From positions 310,001 to 374,000 of the forward strand of contig CAVUQC010000007.1 in assembly GCA_963743575.1 (NCBI GenBank): a stretch of 64,000 bases of DNA, written 5' to 3'. A program made the position numbers and the translations under genes. How positions within the stretch are numbered: position 1 is the first letter of the stretch; the number at the start of each line of letters is the position of its first letter. Positions 42,321 to 49,357 of this stretch are shown one piece after another. The notes under the pieces were generated by a model. The model was not told where the DNA came from. It worked only from the letters and a program-made list of their open reading frames with translations, and ran no database searches. This DNA comes from DASUPK01 sp963743575. GTDB taxonomy: Bacteria; Actinomycetota; Thermoleophilia; Solirubrobacterales; 70-9.

Positions 42321-43298
42321 TCAGGCGGCCAGCCGAGCCGGTGGGCCGGCTCCCATCGCCTTGTGCCAGCCCGCGACCGCGAAGGCGCCGGCCAGCCCGC
42401 GAAACGGCGCGTACGGGGCGAAGTACTCCTCGACCTCGGGGACAGTGGCGCGACGGCCGAGGCCGGCCAGGTGCCCGACGAGCTTCACGTAGATCAGGTC
42501 GCCCGCTGGAAGCGAGTCCGGCTCTCCGCGACCGTGCAGCCCGAGGCACTGCATCGTCCAGGGGCCGATCTCGGGAATCGCCAGCAGCCGGCGGTCCGCG
42601 TCCGGATCGAAGAGGTCGGCGCGTCCGCGCGCGACCTCCCGGGCGCAGTGGACCATCGCCACCGAGCGACCCTGGCTCAGGTCCATCGAGGCGAGCTCCG
42701 CCGGTGCGCGCCCCGCGATGAGCGCCGCCGATGGGACGTCCCGCAGGGGCCAGGAGCGCTGGCGGCGTCTCCGAAGGTCGGGCTGATTCGGCAGGAAGCT
42801 CGGCGCCCAGCGGCGGACGATCCGTCGCTGGATCTCAGCGGCGCGGGAGGCCTCGATCAGCTGCGAGGTGATCGCCCAGCAGAGGGCCTCCCAGGGCCAC
42901 GGCCTGCGCCTCGGCCTCACCCAGGGCTGGTGGTGGATCGCCGGCCCGATCAGTGGGTCCCGCTTGAAGGCCCGGAAGAAATCCCCCATGTCCTGCTCGA
43001 TCGCGAGCGAGAAGCGCGTCCGCTCGAGGGCGATGCCGAGCTCGGTCTCACCCGCCCGAGGGGCCGCGTGCTTGCTCCCGGCGACGATCGGGCGCTCGAC
43101 CGTGGCCGGATCGACGGGCTCGGCGCGGACGTGGACGTAGCCGTCCCCGGTGCGCCACCAGCGCGTCCTGACGGGCCGGTCGCCGACGTGGAGCAGCCGC
43201 TCGGCGATCCCGCCGCGGGAGCGGACGACGCCGTCACCGCCGCTGCCGCGCGGCAGCCGGTAGGGCCACCGCGGCAGGACGCGCTCCTCGAGGACCAC
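42321..43298 (-). CDS. DNA-3-methyladenine glycosylase II (AlkA-like, HhH-GPD)
   Basis: 325 residues from the GTG at 43296-43298, seven bases after the stop of the upstream gene; a longer frame is an overlap artefact. The N-terminal domain carries beta strands (WRTGDGYVHVRAEPV). The C-terminal part has PWPWEALCWAITSQLIEASR, then the helix-hairpin-helix LLAIPEIGPWTMQCLGLHGR, and GEPDSLPAGDLIYVKLVG with the catalytic Asp after the Gly. The enzyme removes 3-methyladenine and other alkylated bases. Alkylation repair enzymes of this type often have an N-terminal AlkA domain like this one. Confidence 0.88.
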   Translation of the reverse strand: MVLEERVLPRWPYRLPRGSGGDGVVRSRGGIAERLLHVGDRPVRTRWWRTGDGYVHVRAEPVDPATVERPIVAGSKHAAPRAGETELGIALERTRFSLAIEQDMGDFFRAFKRDPLIGPAIHHQPWVRPRRRPWPWEALCWAITSQLIEASRAAEIQRRIVRRWAPSFLPNQPDLRRRRQRSWPLRDVPSAALIAGRAPAELASMDLSQGRSVAMVHCAREVARGRADLFDPDADRRLLAIPEIGPWTMQCLGLHGRGEPDSLPAGDLIYVKLVGHLAGLGRRATVPEVEEYFAPYAPFRGLAGAFAVAGWHKAMGAGPPARLAA

Positions 43299-43305
43299 TG
43301 GCCGT

Positions 43306-43602
43306 CTACTGACGGCCGAGGACGTGAACGTCGACCAGGAAGCTGCGGCTGGCGACGACCTTCTCGCGGCGCCTGAAGAGGCCTCGGCGAGGGGGGCGTC
43401 GCGGGGCACGCGCGGCGCGGGCGACCGCGACCACTGCGACACCGGCGGCCGCGCCACCGGCGGCCGCGACGGCGAGCGGTCCGAACTCGCGGCCCCAGAG
43501 CTCGATCGTGCGGCTCTGCGCGCGAACGGGGAGCGGCCTGACCGGCTCCGCCTCGACGATCACCTCATCCGTCATCTGCATCTCTTCCGCCACCCGCTTC
43601 AT
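43306..43602 (-). CDS. Small membrane protein, unknown
   Basis: 98 residues. One hydrophobic segment with an Ala/Gly/Val pattern (PLAVAAAGGAAAGVAVVAVA) is followed by an Arg/Pro-rich stretch (RAARAPRRPPRRGLFRRRE). The N-terminal acidic MKRVAEEMQMTDEVIVEAE and a C-terminal VVASRSFLVDVHVLGRQ segment are of unknown meaning. No family recognised. It is seven bases upstream of the glycosylase gene, so the two are probably cotranscribed. Confidence 0.6.
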   Translation of the reverse strand: MKRVAEEMQMTDEVIVEAEPVRPLPVRAQSRTIELWGREFGPLAVAAAGGAAAGVAVVAVARAARAPRRPPRRGLFRRREKVVASRSFLVDVHVLGRQ

Positions 43603-43655
43603 CCTAGTGGCGCGTCAAGACCCCTCCGGCCGCTCGCCGAACCCGGAGCCGGAAA

Positions 43656-44789
43656 CTAGAGGGACTTCTCGTAGAGCCGGTAGCGCTTGACGACCGTCCC
43701 GCCCATGCCCTCCATGGCGCGGTTCATCGGCTCGTTCACCTCGAGGATCCAGCCCTCCTCACCGCCGCTGACCCCAACCTCGGCCGCCGTCTCGATGTGC
43801 CGGACGTAGAAACGCGCCGCGATCCCAGTGTGTTGGTACTCGGGCTTCACCCCGAGGGCGAAGACGCGTACCCGGTCTATCTTGCGCTTGCCGAGCAGGA
43901 AGCGCAGCCAGCCGAAGGGCAGCAGCCGCCCGTTCATCTTCTTCGTGACCTGATTGATGTCGGGCAGGGTCAGCGCGGCGCCCAGCACCTCGCCATCCCG
44001 CTCGGCCATGAACGCCCAGCGCGGGTCAAGGATCTGCTTCAGGTTCTTCGCCTGGAAGGCGACCTCCTCATCGGTGATCGGCACGAAGCCCCAGTTCTTC
44101 TCCCAGGCCGAGTTGTAGACCTCCATGAAGCGGCCGATCTCAGCCTCGAGATCTCGCTTGTTCATGTTGCGGACCGCGATCCCGTGCTCCGACTCGACCT
44201 TGTCGGCGACGGCGTGAATCGCGTCGGCGAAGGCGTCCCCCTGCTTCAGGCCGCCCATCTCCAGGTTCCACATCAACAGGTCCATCGTCTTGCCGTAGCC
44301 GAGCGCCTCGAGGCGCTCCCGGTAGTAGGGCGGATGCCAGGGCTCGAGGATGTACGGGTGGCGGTCATAGCCCTCGATCAGCAGGCCGCACTCGTCGTTG
44401 GTGGTGAAGTCCATCGGGCCGACCATTCGATCGCGGCCGCGCTCGCGGACCCACGCCTCTGCGGCGCCCAAGAGCGCCTCGAAGATCGCCGGATCGTCCT
44501 CCGCCTCGATGAAGCCGAATTGGCCGTCGCTGCCGCCCTGGAACTGGTCCCAGCGGCGGTCGACCTGCGCGGTGATCCGCCCGACCGGCTCGCCGTCCCG
44601 CCAGGCCAGGAAGTACTCGGCATCGGCGTGGTCGAAGTAGGGGTTCTTGTCCCTGTTCAGGAACTCGAGCCGCTCGAAGATGAGCGGCGGAACCCATGGA
44701 GTCCCCTCGTGGAGCCGAAAGGGCAGCTTTATGAACCTCTTGAGATCGCCCTTGCCCTGCACGGGCCGCACTTGAATGGTGCCTGGCAC
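43656..44789 (-). CDS. GNAT-like acyltransferase, candidate bacterial ceramide synthase partner
   Basis: 377 residues from a GTG start. Family-specific blocks: KGDLKRFIKLPFRLHEGTPW, VPPLIFERLEFLNRDKNPYF, DHADAEYFLAWRDGEPVGRI, MVGPMDFTTNDECGLLIEGY, PYYRERLEALGYGKTMDLLM, WALKNLKQILDPRWAF-like segment and RVRVFALGVKPEYQHTGIAA with the GNAT acetyl-CoA loop. This GNAT subgroup often sits next to serine-palmitoyltransferase-like genes, and one member acts as ceramide synthase in Caulobacter (family knowledge). Here it is divergent from just such a gene with a 35-base gap. The acyl-CoA loop is recognisable, but the acceptor is unknown; a plain N-acyltransferase is the alternative. Confidence 0.7.
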   Translation of the reverse strand: MPGTIQVRPVQGKGDLKRFIKLPFRLHEGTPWVPPLIFERLEFLNRDKNPYFDHADAEYFLAWRDGEPVGRITAQVDRRWDQFQGGSDGQFGFIEAEDDPAIFEALLGAAEAWVRERGRDRMVGPMDFTTNDECGLLIEGYDRHPYILEPWHPPYYRERLEALGYGKTMDLLMWNLEMGGLKQGDAFADAIHAVADKVESEHGIAVRNMNKRDLEAEIGRFMEVYNSAWEKNWGFVPITDEEVAFQAKNLKQILDPRWAFMAERDGEVLGAALTLPDINQVTKKMNGRLLPFGWLRFLLGKRKIDRVRVFALGVKPEYQHTGIAARFYVRHIETAAEVGVSGGEEGWILEVNEPMNRAMEGMGGTVVKRYRLYEKSL

Positions 44790-44824
44790 GGCTGCGGAAC
44801 CTACACCTGCTTCACTTCCCGGGC

Positions 44825-46081
44825 ATGTCCGACTCCACCCAAACCCCGGTGGACGTCTTCGAGAAGGCCCGCACGCACGACCGGGTCGAGCAGCTCGAAG
44901 CCGCCAAGCAAGGTGACCTCCTCCCCTATTTCCGCATCCTCGAGTCCCAGGCGGGGCCCGTGGTGGAGATGGAGGGGCGAGAGACGATCATGCTCGGCTC
45001 CAACAACTACCTGGGGCTGACCACCGACGAGCGCGTCAAGCAGGCCGCCCGGGACGCCCTCGAGCAGTTCGGGACCGGGGTCACCGGCTCGCGCCTCCTG
45101 AACGGCACCACGCCGATGCACATCGACCTCGAGCGTGAGCTCGCCGAGTGGATGGGCACCGAGGACGCGATCGTCTTCACGACCGGGTATCAGTCGAATC
45201 TGGGCGCGATCAGCTCGATCCTGGAGCCCGGCGACACGGTGATCTGCGACTCCGGTGACCACGCCTCGATCCTGGACGGCTGCAAGCTCTCAGGTGCCCG
45301 GCTTCGGCCCTTCCGCCACAATCGGATGGACAAGCTGGAGACGATGTTGGAGCGAGCCGCCGCGGAGGGCAGCGGGACACTCGTGGTGGTGGACGGCGTC
45401 TTCTCGATGGAGGGCGACGTCTGCGACCTGCCGCCGATCGTCGAGCTCTGCCGCCGCTTCGGCGCCCGCCTGATGGTGGACGAGGCCCATGGTGTCGGCG
45501 TCCTCGGCAAGAGGGGAGCCGGCGTCTGCGAGCTCTTCGGGCTTGAGGACGTGGTCGACCTGCGGATGGGAACGTTCTCGAAGAGCCTCGCCTCCTGCGG
45601 CGGGTTCATCGCCGGCTCGGAGGAGGTCATCGAATACCTGCGGATCTCGTCCCGCTCGTTCATTTTCAGTGCATCGGCCGTCCCGGCGGCCGTCGGCGCC
45701 GCTCTCGGCGCCCTGCGAATCATCCGATCCGAGGGAGCGGAGCTGATGGCCCGCCTGTTGGACAACGCCGCCTACCTGCGCCAGGGCTTCCGGGATCTGG
45801 GGCTGAAGGTGATCGAGCCGGGCACGCTCCCCGACGGGACGGAGGCGACGACACCGGTCGTGCCGGTGATGGTCGGAGAGGACTGGCAGGCCGTCCTGCT
45901 CTGGAAGGCGCTCTTCGACGCCGGCGTTTACACGAACGTCGCCCTCCACCCAGCCGTCCCCCCGGGCGGCGCCCTGCTGCGGACCAGCCTGATGGCGACC
46001 CATGAGCGCGGTCACCTGGATCGCGCCCTGGAGATCATCGCCGAGGTCAGGACCCGGTTCCCGGATCTGCCGGCCGCGTAG
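44825..46081 (+). CDS. Alpha-oxoamine synthase, serine-palmitoyltransferase-like
   Basis: 418 residues, PLP-dependent. YFRILESQAGPVVEMEGRET, IMLGSNNYLGLTTDERVKQA, FGTGVTGSRLLNGTTPMHID, LAEWMGTEDAIVFTTGYQSN and GDHASILDGCKLSGARLRPF match the SPT/KBL family. VVDGVFSMEGDVCDLPPIV and MVDEAHGVGVLGKRGAG bind PLP, and the Schiff-base Lys253 is in GTFSKSLASCGGF. The N-terminal PYFR..ES segment resembles serine palmitoyltransferase more than BioF or KBL. It would condense an acyl-CoA with serine or a related amino acid. No biotin or threonine catabolism genes are nearby. Confidence 0.85.
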   Translation: MSDSTQTPVDVFEKARTHDRVEQLEAAKQGDLLPYFRILESQAGPVVEMEGRETIMLGSNNYLGLTTDERVKQAARDALEQFGTGVTGSRLLNGTTPMHIDLERELAEWMGTEDAIVFTTGYQSNLGAISSILEPGDTVICDSGDHASILDGCKLSGARLRPFRHNRMDKLETMLERAAAEGSGTLVVVDGVFSMEGDVCDLPPIVELCRRFGARLMVDEAHGVGVLGKRGAGVCELFGLEDVVDLRMGTFSKSLASCGGFIAGSEEVIEYLRISSRSFIFSASAVPAAVGAALGALRIIRSEGAELMARLLDNAAYLRQGFRDLGLKVIEPGTLPDGTEATTPVVPVMVGEDWQAVLLWKALFDAGVYTNVALHPAVPPGGALLRTSLMATHERGHLDRALEIIAEVRTRFPDLPAA

Positions 46082-46172
46082 CCGCTCTGGTTTCGGATTC
46101 GCTCTCGCGGGTATCTGGGTTTGGTTCGGCCCGATCCGTCCAACTCCCTTGGACGCGGTTTCGCATCGCCGG

Positions 46173-46207
46173 ACAAAACATCTGCTCTTAGCGGACGGGA
46201 TGTTTGT
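46173..46207. promoter_or_regulatory. Inverted repeat upstream of the mIHF promoter
   Basis: ACAAAACATC (46173-46182) pairs with GATGTTTGT (46199-46207), with one bulge, across 16 bases. The AT-rich arms stand out in this GC-rich region and end eight bases before the -35 element. It may bind a regulator or form a bend; mIHF autoregulation is a possibility. Confidence 0.35.
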
Positions 46208-46214
46208 TCGGGTG

Positions 46215-46244
46215 TTGACCGTCGGCGCGCAAGGTGTGTAGGTT
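46215..46244 (+). promoter_or_regulatory. Sigma-70-type promoter of mIHF
   Basis: TTGACC (46215-46220), 18 bases, TAGGTT (46239-46244). This is among the best vegetative promoter matches in the window. Transcription should start near 46251. The leader of about 145 bases contains a stem of CCCCC and GGGGG enclosing CTCT/GAG pairs near 46314-46340 and ends with AGGAGG (46383-46388), eight bases before the ATG. This accounts for the otherwise gene-free stretch 46082-46396. Confidence 0.65.
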
Positions 46245-46396
46245 TCGCCTCGCCGAGCGCTTCCGGGGCAGGGAGCGGACGGGAACAGTTTGAGGAGAGG
46301 ACCGTCCACTTCCCCCGGCTCTCAAGAGCGACTGGGGGCTGCCGGCAGCACAACCCAGCCCGCCAACAATTCCTGACCTAGCAGGAGGGAGAAACG

Positions 46397-46810
46397 ATGT
46401 CTGCTGCTTCGACGATTGCCCCTGCCAGCCCCATGCCCGCCCTCGCCCCCCGGCGCCTCGAGCCCACTGTCATCGAGCCTCAAACTGAGCCTCAGCGAGG
46501 TACCGCACAGTGCATGGAGGCCCTTGCCCGCGCCAACGAGGTCCGGCTCGCTCGCGCCGCCCTGAAGAGAGAGATCTCCGCCGGCCAACGCTCCGTAACC
46601 GAGGTGATCATGGACTCCCCGTGGGAGGCCGAGAGCATGAGCCTCAGCGAGCTCCTCTGCAGCCAGCGCCGCTGGGGACGCGCCCGCTCGCGGAAGCTGC
46701 TGTCGTCGGCCGCCCTCGGAGAGGGCAAGAAGGTCGGCTCGCTCACCGAGCGCCAGCGCCGGATCCTCACGACCGCCCTCGAGGCGAAGCTGGGGGGCCG
46801 GCTGAACTAG
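46397..46810 (+). CDS. mihF: mIHF-type nucleoid-associated protein (H2TH domain)
   Basis: 137 residues. The N-terminal 35 residues are Pro/Ala-rich and probably disordered. The core matches mycobacterial integration host factor: ANEVRLARAALKREISAGQR, SVTEVIMDSPWEAESMSLSE, LLCSQRRWGRARSRKLLSSA and ALGEGKKVGSLTERQRRILT. The WGRARSRKLLSSAAL helix corresponds to the G-x-G-[KR]-x-[RK]-A-x-x-[IL] H2TH signature, with Arg and Lys contacting DNA. mIHF is an essential chromosome-organising protein of Actinobacteria, unrelated to enterobacterial IHF. In many Actinobacteria it lies by gmk and rpoZ; here it does not. It has a strong promoter, long leader and AGGAGG site, as expected of an abundant protein. 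Confidence 0.92.
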   Translation: MSAASTIAPASPMPALAPRRLEPTVIEPQTEPQRGTAQCMEALARANEVRLARAALKREISAGQRSVTEVIMDSPWEAESMSLSELLCSQRRWGRARSRKLLSSAALGEGKKVGSLTERQRRILTTALEAKLGGRLN

Positions 46811-46815
46811 CCGGC

Positions 46816-46831
46816 TCGCCCCGGCGGGCGA
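46816..46831 (+). terminator. Short terminator hairpin after mIHF
   Basis: TCGCCC and GGGCGA arms enclose a CGGC loop, six bases after the mIHF stop. The sequence continues CTCATCATTT, a modest T-containing tail. It overlaps the end of the convergent gene by only a few bases and may act in both directions. Confidence 0.5.
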
Positions 46832-46835
46832 CTCA

Positions 46836-47345
46836 TCATTTGAGGCGGTAGAGGGCGCCGCCGGAGCGGCGGCGGAAGGCCGACGCGAAGAGCCAGGCGG
46901 CGCCCCCGAAAGCCAGCAGCCCACCGGCGACGCAGATCGCCGGGTTCAGCTTGGTCGCGAGGAGCAGGGCACCGAATACGGGCACGCCGATCCCAGCCGA
47001 GAGCAGCAGTGTGTGCGAGCGGTAGGCGGCGAAGTGCTCGCGGATCGCGAGCTCGAGGCCGGCAAGGGATGCGAGCCCAGCGCCGACCACGATCATCACG
47101 AGGCCCTGCGGCGGCGGGAAGAAGAAGCCGACCACCAGCAGGACGAGGCCGATGAAGATGACGATCTCTGTGAGGGGAAAGGACCCCCAGAGCGGTGGCG
47201 GCCGATCGACGTTGCCGGCCTTGCGCTTGGCGGTGCGGGCGCGCTGCTGGTCGTCGAGGGTGACGGCGGAGGGCCGGACCTGGGCGGCTCCCGGCTCAGC
47301 GTGCTGCCGACGCCGCCGCTTGCGGCGCTGTCGCTTCGTAGCCAT
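46836..47345 (-). CDS. Membrane protein with basic N-terminus, unknown
   Basis: 169 residues. The first 45 or so residues are highly basic (MATKRQRRKRRRRQHAEPG), cytosolic and probably nucleic-acid or lipid-binding. Four hydrophobic segments follow (TEIVIFIGLVLLVVGFFFP, GLVMIVVGAGLASLAGLELA, HTLLLSAGIGVPVFGALLLA and NPAICVAGGLLAFGGAAWLF). The PPLWGSFPLTEIVIFIG motif may aid a family search. No family recognised. Last gene of the minus-strand series; its start overlaps the stop of the upstream gene as TGATG. Confidence 0.65.
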   Translation of the reverse strand: MATKRQRRKRRRRQHAEPGAAQVRPSAVTLDDQQRARTAKRKAGNVDRPPPLWGSFPLTEIVIFIGLVLLVVGFFFPPPQGLVMIVVGAGLASLAGLELAIREHFAAYRSHTLLLSAGIGVPVFGALLLATKLNPAICVAGGLLAFGGAAWLFASAFRRRSGGALYRLK

Positions 47346-47908
47346 CAGACCTCTTCAGGGGGCCGGAGCCCCTCGGCTAACGGACAACCGGAGGAGATCT
47401 TGACCCGCCACCAGCCCAGCAATATGCCGAGCAGGCCCCAGCGCGGCTTGGCGTGCCAGTTCTTGCAGCCGGGCTCGCCGATGTCCTCGTTGCGGACGCG
47501 CACCCACCTGTGCGAGGCCGGGTCCGCGAGCATCCGCTCGATCAGGTCTCGGTTGTCCTGCTCAACGACCGCGTGGTCGTGGAGATCGGTCTTGACCTCC
47601 TGAATGCGCGCCGCGAGGCCGTCCCTGACCTTCTCCAGCTCGTCTACGGAGAGCAGGCGGGGGCCGCCCAATCCGGGGACCGAGAAGTCGATGCCCTTGC
47701 GGGGGAAGGCCGAGCCGAACAGCCGGGCGAGCGCGAGCTCCATCACCGCGATCTGGCGGCGCAGGTCCGCGCGGGAGTCCCGCTCGTCGTGCTCGTAGAG
47801 GATCGTGTCGAGACCCTCTGGGGGAGCCGGCGGGACCAGGGACTCGTCGACCTGAGGTGCGCTCTGCACCTCGGGAACGTCGACGCGTTCGAGCAACTCC
47901 TCCGGCAT
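47345..47908 (-). CDS. Conserved hypothetical protein with Cys-Trp-rich C-terminus
   Basis: 187 residues. The middle is a charged helical stretch (RRQIAVMELALARLFGSAFP; LLSVDELEKVRDGLAARIQE; DLIERMLADPASHRW). The C-terminal part is conserved-looking: VRVRNEDIGEPGCKNWHAKP, RWGLLGILLGWWRVKISSGC, ending with PPEEV. Two Cys (EPGC and SSGC) with Trp and His between recall a small metal-binding or RNA-binding motif, but the ligand set is not obvious. No family recognised. Part of the minus-strand operon. Confidence 0.65.
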   Translation of the reverse strand: MPEELLERVDVPEVQSAPQVDESLVPPAPPEGLDTILYEHDERDSRADLRRQIAVMELALARLFGSAFPRKGIDFSVPGLGGPRLLSVDELEKVRDGLAARIQEVKTDLHDHAVVEQDNRDLIERMLADPASHRWVRVRNEDIGEPGCKNWHAKPRWGLLGILLGWWRVKISSGCPLAEGLRPPEEV

Positions 47909-47931
47909 TCAGTCCTCCTCTGCGCGCAAGT

Positions 47932-48627
47932 CTACGCCCGCAGCGCGCTGCCCGCCACCCAAAGCGCCTCCTCGAGAGCGATATCGGGCACACCACGCAC
48001 GCCGATCGCCGCGAGCAGGACCCGCCCCGTGCCTCGCCGGACACCCCGTCCCTCGGCCGTCCGGTCGAAGAGAATCCCGAGCGTCCGCTTCTCGTCCGCC
48101 ACGACGATCGTCCCGTCCGGCAGCGGCGAGACGCGGCCCTCGAACCCCTCGCCCTGGGCTGAGAGCCTGAGGCCGATCCTGCCCTCGACGCGGTCCGCAT
48201 CGAAGGCCCGCAGGGCGGCCCCGACCTCGACCATGGCGATCGTCAGCGCGTCCTCGACGCGGTTGCGGCTCTTGAAGCGTCCATCGTGGATCCGCTCGAA
48301 GATCAGCTGCTCGATCGGAGTCCGGGTCGTGTCGGGATCGAGCCCGATGTGACGGAAGAAGACGCGGTACGCCCAGGGAATCGGCTGCTGGCGCAGCTGG
48401 ATGGCCTGCCCCCCGGCGATTCGGTCGCTGAGCGATCGAAGGCGTTCCTTCAGCGCCTCCGGGCTGCGGCCGGTCCTGGTCTCGATCGCGGTTGAAACGA
48501 TGGAGAGGCCGGGAAATTCCTCGCTCAGCGCGTCGTCCACCCAGCCATGCTCTGGAGCGGCCTCCCATTCATCGGGCAGCCGCTCCTCCGCGCCACGTCC
48601 GGGGCCGCTTGTGGGCAACTCGGCCAT
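47932..48627 (-). CDS. B3/B4 tRNA-binding-domain protein
   Basis: 231 residues. The B3/B4 fold of the phenylalanyl-tRNA synthetase beta chain is recognisable: FPGLSIVSTAIETRTGRSPE, IPWAYRVFFRHIGLDPDTTR, TPIEQLIFERIHDGRFKSRN and RVEDALTIAMVEVGAALRAF. EGFEGRVSPLPDGTIVVADE and LEEALWVAGSALRA close the domain. Stand-alone B3/B4 proteins are uncharacterised; they are proposed to recognise amino acids or aminoacyl-tRNA. The start overlaps the stop of the thioredoxin-fold gene (TGATG), so they are coupled. Confidence 0.82.
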   Translation of the reverse strand: MAELPTSGPGRGAEERLPDEWEAAPEHGWVDDALSEEFPGLSIVSTAIETRTGRSPEALKERLRSLSDRIAGGQAIQLRQQPIPWAYRVFFRHIGLDPDTTRTPIEQLIFERIHDGRFKSRNRVEDALTIAMVEVGAALRAFDADRVEGRIGLRLSAQGEGFEGRVSPLPDGTIVVADEKRTLGILFDRTAEGRGVRRGTGRVLLAAIGVRGVPDIALEEALWVAGSALRA

Positions 48628-49343
48628 CAGCGGACCGTGGCGGCTCGCTTCTTCGACGCGGCGACCAGCGCCTCGACCTTGGCGAAGAACCGCTGATCGT
48701 CGAGTTGCCCGATCGAGGTCGATTGGAAGATCCCACCCGGATATGCGTAGACGAGGGTCGGGCAGCCGCCCACCCTGTACAGGTTGGAGAGCGCGCCGTC
48801 GCGATCCAGACCGACCGGGTGGGTCCAGTGATGGTCGTGGATCAGCTTCTGCACCTCCGAGGTGCTGTCGCGCACGTCGATGGAGAGGAAGTTCACTCGG
48901 TCGCGGTAGCGGCGATAAGCGTGCTCGAAGACGTCCTCCTGGTTCTCGCAGTCCCCGCCGCGGGTGAACCAGAACGAGAGGACCAGTGGCCGGTCGAAGT
49001 AGTCACAGACCCGGAGGGCCCCGGGTACGTCGATGCGGCAGGCGGGGGTCCGCCGGCTGCCGGATGGACAGGGAATCCTCGCCGCGTCGCAATCGTCCTG
49101 GGCGATGTTGGCGTCGCCGCTCGCGCCGGTTCGCGCGTTGGGGACCGCGAACTGGGCGAGTGGCTGGTCGTTCTCATTGGTCGCGCCGAGTACTCCCTTG
49201 TTCTTGGTCGAGATCGTGTTGATGCCGGCGATGGCGATCAGCGCGATGAAGACCATCCCGACGATCAGCGAATAGATGGTCGTGCGGCGGGGCCCCTGGC
49301 TCTCCGGGCCCCTCCCTCCATCTCTCCCAGCGCCGTTCTCCAC
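48627..49343 (-). CDS. Membrane-anchored thioredoxin-fold protein, single active-site Cys
   Basis: 238 residues. One N-terminal membrane helix (about 22-42, TIYSLIVGMVFIALIAIAG) places the domain outside. The TlpA-like fold is seen in VLSFWFTRGGDCENQEDVFE, YRDRVNFLSIDVRDSTSEVQ and LYRVGGCPTLVYAYPGGIFQ, with a cis-Pro in GGCPTLV. The usual CXXC reads GGDCENQ, leaving a single Cys where the second Cys of CXXC would be. A further Cys sits before cis-Pro. A role in disulfide exchange or as a peroxiredoxin-like single-Cys reductant is possible but not proven. It is downstream of the MMPL transporter by 14 bases and upstream of the B3/B4 gene. Confidence 0.75.
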   Translation of the reverse strand: MENGAGRDGGRGPESQGPRRTTIYSLIVGMVFIALIAIAGINTISTKNKGVLGATNENDQPLAQFAVPNARTGASGDANIAQDDCDAARIPCPSGSRRTPACRIDVPGALRVCDYFDRPLVLSFWFTRGGDCENQEDVFEHAYRRYRDRVNFLSIDVRDSTSEVQKLIHDHHWTHPVGLDRDGALSNLYRVGGCPTLVYAYPGGIFQSTSIGQLDDQRFFAKVEALVAASKKRAATVR

Positions 49344-49357
49344 GGCTCAATGGTCCC

